Shown in pieces: positions 7,796-12,134 of a DNA stretch of 12,134 nt. The translations under genes were made by a program, and so were the position numbers. Position 1 is the first letter of the stretch. Each line of letters begins with the position of its first letter. This DNA comes from Gammaproteobacteria bacterium RIFCSPHIGHO2_12_FULL_45_12. Its GTDB lineage: Bacteria; Pseudomonadota; Gammaproteobacteria; DSM-16500. The DNA lies in contig MGYH01000054.1 in NCBI GenBank assembly GCA_001801665.1, positions 656 to 12,789 on the forward strand, written 5' to 3'. The notes under the pieces are model-generated. The model made no database searches. It was not told the DNA's origin and saw only the letters and a program-made list of their open reading frames with translations.

Positions 7796-8131
7796 TTAAA
7801 TTTTGACGCGACGCTTAATGGGTGCTGCAAGCAGTAATGTGTCCACTGTATTTAGAGGCCCAGTTAATCTTACCGTATAAGGATCAATCGAAGTAACTAT
7901 ATATTCACCAAAATGATCTCCAACCCGAACAAGTCGATCATTTATTACCGCAAATTTGTTTTTTGAGTAAATAAAGACGGCCATCAAGGTGAGTGGGTTG
8001 CTGCTTGTCATGATAGCATTGCTGATGCTTTTCATCGCGTTGGGGGGACGTGTTGGATCGGCTGGGTTGGCGTTAAGTGGTAACGCAGTAAAAATTAATA
8101 AAACCATAATAAAGTTATAGATTTTTTTCAT
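7796..8131 (-). CDS. mshK: MshK, small periplasmic pilus biogenesis protein
   Basis: A 111-residue protein starting at ATG 8131. Residues 1-21 form a signal peptide (MKKIYNF, hydrophobic core, LPLNA), followed by the DPTRPP motif (25-30) found at the start of mature MshK proteins. A small beta domain follows (FAVINDRLVRVGDHFG, then YIVTSIDPYTVRL), similar in outline to the GspC-HR/PilP fold that contacts the secretin N0 domain. An in-frame ATG at 8164 would add 11 residues lying wholly within mshJ and bury the signal peptide, so it was not used. The gene overlaps the end of mshJ by 17 bp and shows no clear ribosome site, which suggests translational coupling. It likely links the inner-membrane MshJ complex to MshL, by analogy with PilP. 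Confidence 0.8.
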   Translation of the reverse strand: MKKIYNFIMVLLIFTALPLNANPADPTRPPNAMKSISNAIMTSSNPLTLMAVFIYSKNKFAVINDRLVRVGDHFGEYIVTSIDPYTVRLTGPLNTVDTLLLAAPIKRRVKI

Positions 8132-8729
8132 AAATAAGAGAAAATTCCATCTCGACAGTGGCAAGGGGATACGCGGTGACTTGGTAGTTTAAGCTGTTCC
8201 AATGAACATAGGGCAGTGTTTTTTCAAGCCGTTCAAGGTAGTGCACCAGGCCAAAGAAATTGCTGTTAGCACTGATGTTCAGTTGTTGCTGATAGAGTTT
8301 GTCTTGAGTAGAAACTGGACTAAAAATTGTTTCAGGCGAATTTTTTATACTAGTTAATGAAATATTCTGATGAGTCAACAGAATGGTTTCGATAATAGCT
8401 TGCCATTGCCTAGTGGATGACGTCCGTAATAGTTGCTTATATTCAGATTGCATGTGTTTTAGTGAGCGATGTTGTGTTACCCATTCTTTATAAAGTGACG
8501 TCTCTGGAATTTTGGAAAGTATATTTAATTGGGATTGCCAGTTTTTAATCTGAAAATTGATCGTTTGAGCGGCTTTTTTTAATTCATTCTTTTTAGTCTC
8601 AAGTGGTCTTAATAAAAAAATGGTAAAAATGGCATAGATCAAGGCAAGCATGGCGATAATAATCAGGATTTGTTCCCGTTGCGGCCTTAATTCGAGCCAG
8701 TCTTTAAATTTAACAACATAATGATTCAT
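8115..8729 (-). CDS. mshJ: MshJ, PilO/GspM-like inner-membrane alignment protein
   Basis: The 204 residues have a short cytoplasmic end (MNHYVVKFKDWLELRPQRE), one membrane helix at about 21-40, a helical coiled-coil-like stretch at about 43-75, and a periplasmic alpha/beta domain ending in LATVEMEFSLIYEK. LRPQRE just before the helix and RPLE just after it are typical of MshJ/PilO/GspM proteins. It begins in an ATGA overlap with the PilN-like gene and overlaps mshK. By family analogy it pairs with the PilN-like protein in the periplasm to form the alignment complex between MshI in the cytoplasm and MshK/MshL. Confidence 0.85.
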   Translation of the reverse strand: MNHYVVKFKDWLELRPQREQILIIIAMLALIYAIFTIFLLRPLETKKNELKKAAQTINFQIKNWQSQLNILSKIPETSLYKEWVTQHRSLKHMQSEYKQLLRTSSTRQWQAIIETILLTHQNISLTSIKNSPETIFSPVSTQDKLYQQQLNISANSNFFGLVHYLERLEKTLPYVHWNSLNYQVTAYPLATVEMEFSLIYEKNL

Positions 8730-9313
8730 GGTGTTTTGTCTTCAAAGGTAATTTGAAAGATTGAACTATCTTTTGTATTAGTAATGCTATTAATTTGCAT
8801 TGAAAACGAATGAAAAATTTTCTCCTTTAGCAATTGGTTTAAGAAAATTTGTAGAGACGTAATAACCGTCGCCTTGCCTGTTAGCATGACTTTATGACCA
8901 CTTTTGTCGATGCTAATATGGGTTAACCAAACACTTGGCGTAATGGTATTTGATAACGCCATTAATACCTTATTAAATGGAATGGTATTACTTAATAATC
9001 GAAATATTTTTTCCTTAGAATCGTTTCCTTTTTGAAGCGTGTCAATGAAATGAGCGGTATCTTTAGAAAAAAAGAAACTGGGATATTGATTCTTTTGAGT
9101 CAGGAATTGTTGTTGTAGTTTTTTTTCATCTTTTACCAGTGAGTGTAGCTGAGTTTTTAAAAAATTGACTTGCCATGCCGTTATCAGGTAAGTCATGAGT
9201 AGTAAAAGAATGACTATTGAACCGCTTATTAATAACATTCGCCAGGCAGAAAAGGGTAATGTTGAGCGAGGTTTCTCAAATGTTTTATAAAGATTAATTT
9301 CTTGCGGCAGCAT
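8726..9313 (-). CDS. PilN-like alignment-complex protein (MshI2-type)
   Basis: The 195 residues open with MLPQEINLYK, which holds the INL(L/Y) tail that PilN proteins insert into a groove of PilM. One membrane helix lies at about 25-47, followed by a coiled-coil-prone region (about 50-75) and a periplasmic domain (VWLTHISIDKSGHKVMLTGKA onward) with the PilN-type fold pattern. Its start lies 20 bp inside the end of mshI and its stop overlaps the mshJ start (ATGA), so it is tightly coupled to both predicted partners. In some genomes this protein is named MshI2; I leave the symbol blank because naming varies. Confidence 0.85.
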   Translation of the reverse strand: MLPQEINLYKTFEKPRSTLPFSAWRMLLISGSIVILLLLMTYLITAWQVNFLKTQLHSLVKDEKKLQQQFLTQKNQYPSFFFSKDTAHFIDTLQKGNDSKEKIFRLLSNTIPFNKVLMALSNTITPSVWLTHISIDKSGHKVMLTGKATVITSLQIFLNQLLKEKIFHSFSMQINSITNTKDSSIFQITFEDKTP

Positions 9314-10271
9314 GACTGTTTGCCTTTTCTAAGACGCATCCAAATGGTAGTAAATTGTTTTTATTTAATAATTCCTGATTGCTCTCATTAAGCTGAAATG
9401 CGGCGGGAGAAAATTTTTGTAGGTTTGAAGGCAAAAATTGTGATAATTTTTGCAGGTGCTTATCCACGGTTGATTGATTGCCAGCTACATAAAATCTTGA
9501 GGGAGCCGGATGCCGCCAGTGACTTTGGTAGTAGTCGAAATAACGTAATATTTCGAGACTAAACGCTTCATAATCAATTTCAAAAGAAGTGTCTTGATAG
9601 GCGAGTTGAATGTGTCTTGTGAAATAAATATTTTTTTCTCGTGTAATATTAAAAATGGCAAGATTTTCATAAAAATAAATAAAAGCGCTGCTTTTTTCAT
9701 CTGATTCAAATGTCGCCGTTAAGTTTCGCATGGCCATCTCAGGCACATTGATGTTTTGGATTGTAAAGCCAGATGTTTCAAATAATTGAGTCCATTTTGT
9801 TAATAATGCGCGTTTGCATACAACAGCTGCTATGAGCGCCTGACGCGCAGTCGTTTTTTTGCCAGGCAACTCGAAGTAGTCAAAGCAGGCGTCTGTGATG
9901 GGATAATTGATTAAGCTGCGAATTCGCCAACTCAGCGCGTCTGTTATTTCATTTTTTTGGGCGATTAGGGAGTCTATGAGGAGTACTTGATAATCGTCGG
10001 GTGGTAACAACAGGTAAGTTGGCACCTCTTTGAGGCCATGTTGCGCCGAAAGACCAGAAAGAATTAATTTTAGGTCATCAAATTTATCATAATGAACGAG
10101 ATTCGTATAAAGCATCTCTATTTCAGTGTTGGCATGGTTCACATATAGAATGGAAAGGGTCTCATCCGTGATGCTAATGCAACAACGATAATGGCTCTGC
10201 GTCATCTTTTGGCTAGTAATGAGTGGTCTAACCCATTCATACAACGCATTAGTGTATGTAGTGAGTTGCAT
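9294..10271 (-). CDS. mshI: MshI, PilM-like cytoplasmic actin-fold protein
   Basis: This is the first gene of the pilus operon. The 325 residues have no membrane helix or signal peptide. The order of segments fits a PilM-like actin-fold protein, as does the position directly before a PilN-like gene: SITDETLSILYV near the start, TYLLLPPDDYQVLLID, and RFYVAGN late in the protein. Similarity is low at the sequence level, so the assignment leans on context. It would sit under the inner membrane and bind the N-terminal tail of the PilN-like protein. A strong ribosome site (AAAGGAAAGG) lies just before ATG 10271. Its 3' end overlaps the next gene by 20 bp. Confidence 0.8.
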   Translation of the reverse strand: MQLTTYTNALYEWVRPLITSQKMTQSHYRCCISITDETLSILYVNHANTEIEMLYTNLVHYDKFDDLKLILSGLSAQHGLKEVPTYLLLPPDDYQVLLIDSLIAQKNEITDALSWRIRSLINYPITDACFDYFELPGKKTTARQALIAAVVCKRALLTKWTQLFETSGFTIQNINVPEMAMRNLTATFESDEKSSAFIYFYENLAIFNITREKNIYFTRHIQLAYQDTSFEIDYEAFSLEILRYFDYYQSHWRHPAPSRFYVAGNQSTVDKHLQKLSQFLPSNLQKFSPAAFQLNESNQELLNKNNLLPFGCVLEKANSHAAARN

Positions 10272-10321
10272 TTTGCCTTTCCTTTAGCGACCCTGTGTTT
10301 TCTTCAGTGAAAACTTTCATT

Positions 10322-10330
10322 ATTCTATCA
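10322..10330 (-). promoter_or_regulatory. Candidate extended -10 promoter for the msh operon
   Basis: On the minus strand the sequence is TGATAGAAT, a TGn extension plus a 5-of-6 match to TATAAT. The -35 is poor. Initiation near 10315 would give a leader of about 44 nt with a small hairpin (arms GTTTTC and GAAAAC, 10297-10314) ahead of the ribosome site. It lies downstream of the csp terminator, so the operon needs its own promoter about here. Confidence 0.45.
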
Positions 10331-10375
10331 CTACGATTAAGGAAACGCTAACCTCGATGCACAGCTTGTTACACA

Positions 10376-10402
10376 AGTTATCCCCAGAAACTGGGGATAA
10401 CT
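10376..10402. repeat. Perfect 12-bp palindrome with DnaA-box-like arms
   Basis: The arms AGTTATCCCCAG and CTGGGGATAACT are perfect complements around a 3-nt AAA loop. Each arm contains TTATCCCCA, one base from the DnaA box TTATCCACA, in inverted orientation. Just left on the plus strand are TGTTACACA (one mismatch to TTWTNCACA) and a small dyad CTTGT-TAC-ACAAG (10365-10377 region). No T-tract follows on either strand, so it is not a standard terminator. It sits 45-80 bp upstream of the proposed msh -10 and could be an operator or DnaA-binding cluster. Confidence 0.6.
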
Positions 10403-10449
10403 CGAGGGTATCCATCCAGTCAGGGCAAGGTCACTTATGTTTAGCCACA

Positions 10450-10489
10450 TAAAAAAACCGAACCATCCAAGTGAATGAATGGTTCGGTT
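10450..10489 (-). terminator. Rho-independent terminator of the csp gene
   Basis: Arms AACCGAACCAT (10456-10466) and ATGGTTCGGTT (10479-10489) form a perfect 11-bp stem with a 12-nt loop. On the minus strand a run of seven T follows. It begins 35 bp after the csp stop. AATTTTT follows on the plus strand, so it might also work in reverse. It separates csp from the msh operon. Confidence 0.9.
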
Positions 10490-10523
10490 AATTTTTATTG
10501 CTTTGCTGAAAGACTATAGTTGA

Positions 10524-10736
10524 TTAGTCAACAACAGTGACATTTTCAGCTTGTGGTCCTTTTTGTCCTTGCGTAACGGTAAATTCTACGCGTTGTCCTT
10601 CTTGCAAAGAGCGGTAGCCGTCAGAGGCAATGGCGCGGAAGTGTACAAACACATCTTCGCCTTGTTCGCGCTGAATAAAACCAAACCCTTTGTCATTGTT
10701 GAACCATTTTACGGTTCCGATTTCACGTGATGCCAT
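10524..10736 (-). CDS. CspA-family cold-shock-domain protein
   Basis: This is a 70-residue single cold-shock domain, the normal length for the family. It starts GTVKWFNNDKGFGFI, which includes RNP1 (KGFGFI, 16-21), and has RNP2 DVFVHF at 28-33. The C-terminal half (GQRVEFTVTQGQKGPQAENV) is typical. It would bind single-stranded RNA or DNA in the cytoplasm as an RNA chaperone or antiterminator. GAAGG lies about 9 nt before ATG 10736. The upstream region is AT-rich and allows an untranslated leader of about 80 nt. It has its own strong terminator and is not part of the pilus operon. Whether it is cold-induced cannot be told from sequence, and I cannot say which csp paralogue it is. Confidence 0.95.
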   Translation of the reverse strand: MASREIGTVKWFNNDKGFGFIQREQGEDVFVHFRAIASDGYRSLQEGQRVEFTVTQGQKGPQAENVTVVD

Positions 10737-10826
10737 GTTGAATAACCTTCATTTAAATTAATATAAACCCGTTATAGGCTGCTGTTATTTGAAAAATCAG
10801 CTAACAGAACTGATAACGAGTAGGGG

Positions 10827-10835
10827 ATAATATCA
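10827..10835 (-). promoter_or_regulatory. Possible extended -10 promoter for csp
   Basis: The minus strand reads TGATATTAT, a TGn extension with a 5-of-6 match to TATAAT. Initiation near 10820 would give a leader of about 84 nt that includes a weak stem (CTGTTA/TAACAG). The -35 is not convincing, and several other AT-rich -10-like strings lie nearby. Confidence 0.3.
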
Positions 10836-10921
10836 GAATGCAAGCATTTAGTATATATTTTCATAGTCTGAATTTAGGTATATTGACCTGTCATGGTTGA
10901 GACGATTCTTGGCTGGACAGA

Positions 10922-10961
10922 CTCCCTGTGACGCCTGCCAGTCGTCCGGCGTTAATGGGAG
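10922..10961. repeat. Stem-loop with internal loop
   Basis: Outer arms CTCCC (10922-10926) and GGGAG (10957-10961) and inner arms ACGCC (10931-10935) and GGCGT (10948-10952) pair in register, with a T-A and a G-T pair extending the inner stem, a 2x2 mismatch, and a 12-nt terminal loop. No T-run follows on either strand. Confidence 0.5.
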
Positions 10962-10989
10962 GGTGGTGTTGCATAAATCAAATGTGACA

Positions 10990-11060
10990 CATTTTGATGC
11001 AATTTGGTGGATTACGACGCTAAAAGCGCGTCTAATCCACCCTACATTTGCATCAAAATG
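10990..11060. repeat. Perfect 13-bp inverted repeat enclosing the REP-like hairpin
   Basis: CATTTTGATGCAA (10990-11002) and TTGCATCAAAATG (11048-11060) are exact reverse complements 45 bp apart. A third, imperfect copy (TTGCATAAATCAAATGTG, 10969-10986) faces the left arm and forms another imperfect dyad with it. The arrangement could be the terminal repeats of a tiny element or an ancient palindrome into which the REP-like hairpin was placed. Confidence 0.75.
11006..11045 (-). repeat. REP-like palindromic element (GTAG head plus hairpin)
   Basis: On the minus strand GTAG (complement of 11042-11045) is followed at once by a hairpin: GGTGGATTA pairs with TAATCCACC, then GACGC pairs with GCGTC after a single bulged base, with a 7-nt loop. 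A GTAG-type tetranucleotide directly 5' of an imperfect hairpin is the hallmark of REP elements mobilised by RAYT transposases. The GTAGGGTGGATTA...TAATCCACC motif recurs in many bacterial genomes, from memory. No RAYT gene is in the window. Confidence 0.7.
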
Positions 11061-11081
11061 CAGCATTGAAACAAGGAAGCC

Positions 11082-11103
11082 TTCCCGGGTTCTTTAGCGG
11101 GAA
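11082..11103. repeat. Short hairpin ahead of the permease gene
   Basis: The arms TTCCCG and CGGGAA are perfect, with a 10-nt loop. An overlapping alternative fold pairs GGAAG with CTTCC (11075-11085). No U-tract follows. If the permease transcript starts upstream, the two folds would be mutually exclusive in its leader. Confidence 0.4.
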
Positions 11104-11159
11104 TGGCTGTATAGACACTTACCTTGGGCTAGTTTTTAAATCATTAAATGGAGTTAAGT

Positions 11160-12134
11160 ATGTTATCCCGCCGATTTTCACCGCTGACATTGCTGCTGCT
11201 AAGTATCAATGGCATGCTGGGTTCAGCTTGGTTGTTCGCGCCTCTTTATGCCGCCAGAATGGCAGGCCCTGCCTCCATTTTGGCCTGGTTCATTGGCGGT
11301 GTGATGACCATGGTCATTGCGCTCACGTTTGCAGAGCTGTCCGTCATGTTTCCGCTTGCGGGTGGGACGGCACAAATTCCACAATTAAGTCACGGCACGC
11401 TGACCAGTTTCATGATGAGTTGGCTCGCATGGTTATCCGCGTTGACCATGGCACCCATTGAAGTGCAAGCCATCTTGCAATATGCCTCAACTTATTTCAG
11501 TCGTTTGATGACGCTTCATGCCGGTGTGCCCGTTTTATCAAGCTTAGGTTTCATCTGGGCAATTTTGTTAATGCTGAGTTTTTGCGTGATTAATGCGGTT
11601 AGTTTTCGGGGATTAGTGCGTTTTAATAACCTGTTATTTTTTTTTAAAGTCGGTGTCATTGTGTTAGCGGTGGGTCTTTTGGCGAAGACCCGTTTTGAGC
11701 CGCAAAACTTCGGCGGTATGTCAGCAAGCGTGACGTCCTTGTCTGGATGGCAAGCCATTTTAACGGCCGTGGCCACAGGCGGCATTGCATTCGCTTTTAC
11801 TGGCTTTAAGCATGGCGTTGAATTGGCGGGTGAGGCAAAACGGGTTGCGCTCGCCATTCCGCTTGCCCTCATTGGTTCCGTACTATGCTGTTTACTGTTA
11901 TATGTTGGCTTGCAAGTCGTCTTGATTGGCGCATTAAACCCCGCATCGCTCAGAAACGGATGGCAGGCTTTAAGTTTTGTGGGAGATGTGGGCCCATTTG
12001 CTGGCCTCGCGGCGGGCTTGGGTCTGGCTTGGCTAGTTAAATTACTTTATGTCGATGCGGTGGTGTCACCTTCCGGTGCGGGATTAATTTATGTCACTTC
12101 AACGGCTCGCGTGCTTTATGCCATGAGTCAAATA
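11160..12134 (+). CDS. APC-family amino acid permease, N-terminal part
   Basis: The frame is open from ATG 11160 through the right edge: 325 codons without a stop, so the gene is cut by the window (family members have about 450-500). GGAG lies 6 nt before the start. The protein is strongly hydrophobic with repeated membrane helices. Helix 1 carries SINGMLGSAWLFAPLYAA (residues 15-32), the unwound glycine-rich substrate-binding segment of APC transporters. FAELSVMFPLAGG (57-69) is the classic APC motif after helix 2. Further helices include VGVIVLAVGLLA, GGIAFAFTGFKHGVELAGE and VLCCLLLYVGLQVVLIGAL. The text resembles the YveA/aspartate-proton symporter type found in Legionella and Coxiella relatives, but the substrate cannot be fixed from this. 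It would be an inner-membrane proton-coupled importer. It is richer in G+C than the msh genes and divergent from csp. Confidence 0.88.
   Translation, partial: MLSRRFSPLTLLLLSINGMLGSAWLFAPLYAARMAGPASILAWFIGGVMTMVIALTFAELSVMFPLAGGTAQIPQLSHGTLTSFMMSWLAWLSALTMAPIEVQAILQYASTYFSRLMTLHAGVPVLSSLGFIWAILLMLSFCVINAVSFRGLVRFNNLLFFFKVGVIVLAVGLLAKTRFEPQNFGGMSASVTSLSGWQAILTAVATGGIAFAFTGFKHGVELAGEAKRVALAIPLALIGSVLCCLLLYVGLQVVLIGALNPASLRNGWQALSFVGDVGPFAGLAAGLGLAWLVKLLYVDAVVSPSGAGLIYVTSTARVLYAMSQI

Larger units (their letters stand above)
10737..11159. other. Divergent csp/permease intergenic region, rich in stem-loops
   Basis: This 423-bp gene-free stretch divides in two. The csp side (10737 to about 10890) is AT-rich and holds the csp ribosome site and probable promoter. 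The permease side (about 10920-11103) is less AT-rich and is packed with inverted repeats, listed separately. Short open frames cross it on both strands, but they lack family resemblance and run through the palindromes, so I do not call them genes. I could not find a convincing sigma-70 promoter for the permease. Its ribosome site GGAG (11150-11153) is clear. Confidence 0.6.

Noticed and set aside
8132..8164. MshK start at ATG 8164.
   Set aside because: It adds 11 residues lying entirely within mshJ and places the signal peptide internally; ATG 8131 puts MKKIYNF at the very N-terminus.
10355..10402. A chromosomal replication origin.
   Set aside because: DnaA-box-like sites are present but all are off consensus, no AT-rich 13-mer unwinding region is evident, and no dnaA, gidA or rpmH neighbour is present; kept only as a regulatory or titration hypothesis.
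10900..10990. Remnant of an insertion sequence, suggested by TGTTGCATAAATC.
   Set aside because: No transposase fragment can be read in any frame and no matching opposite end or target duplication was found; noted only as a possibility in the island finding.
10848..11097. Small frames on both strands (72 and 66 codons) in the csp-permease gap.
   Set aside because: They cross the palindromes, have no ribosome site of note and no recognisable domain.
11048..11461. 137-codon plus-strand frame beginning in the REP region.
   Set aside because: It runs out of frame over the permease gene, shows no family resemblance, and has the Cys/His/Arg-rich look of a shadow frame.
11516..11872. 118-codon minus-strand frame opposite the permease.
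   Set aside because: Composition (Lys/Thr/Pro/Ala-rich) is what an antisense frame of a membrane protein gene looks like; the permease frame is clearly the coding one.

Overview
The window carries one compact MSHA-type (type IVa) pilus biogenesis operon on the minus strand, flanked by unrelated housekeeping and transport genes. The protein sequences fit a gammaproteobacterium. A CADD-like iron enzyme, a CspA-type protein and an APC permease of the kind common in Legionella and Coxiella relatives make Legionellales a reasonable guess. That placement is inference from protein resemblance, not proof. Base composition is uneven: the pilus machinery is AT-rich (15 G+C of 60 in 1441-1500), while the pilin gene (35 of 60 in 481-540) and the permease gene (34 of 60 in 11221-11280) are much richer.

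Left edge (1-423): the C-terminal half of a CADD/PqqC-like diiron oxygenase gene on the plus strand, then a short GC-rich hairpin between this gene and the convergent pilin gene.

Centre (424-10271, minus strand; transcription runs from high to low coordinates): mshI (PilM-like), a PilN-like gene, mshJ (PilO-like), mshK, mshL (secretin), mshM (ExeA-like AAA+ ATPase), mshN (TPR), mshE (assembly ATPase), mshG (PilC-like platform), then a gap of about 120 bp and one type IV pilin gene. Most junctions overlap by 4-20 bp or are separated by under 16 bp, so the nine machinery genes look like one translationally coupled operon. An extended -10 element lies upstream of mshI and another upstream of the pilin gene, which suggests separate expression of machinery and subunit. 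The gene order matches Vibrio/Shewanella mshI-G. Between mshG and the next gene there are no mshF, mshB, mshC, mshD or mshO-Q counterparts, and the window holds no prepilin peptidase and no PilT-type retraction ATPase.

How the parts would work together: the MshI/PilN-like/MshJ/MshK proteins form the inner-membrane alignment complex. MshE powers pilin polymerisation through MshG. MshM and MshN probably help place or stabilise the secretin MshL at the peptidoglycan and outer membrane, and the pilin is the fibre subunit. MshE keeps the two-motif c-di-GMP-binding N-domain layout, but its first motif is degenerate.

Right side (10272-12134): the mshI leader contains a perfect 12-bp-arm palindrome with DnaA-box-like arms. 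A strong terminator then closes a cspA-family gene. Next comes a 423-bp divergent intergenic region holding several stem-loops, including a REP-like hairpin with a GTAG head nested inside a perfect 13-bp inverted repeat. Last is an APC-family amino acid permease gene that runs off the right edge. I saw no tRNA, rRNA, CRISPR array or intact insertion sequence.
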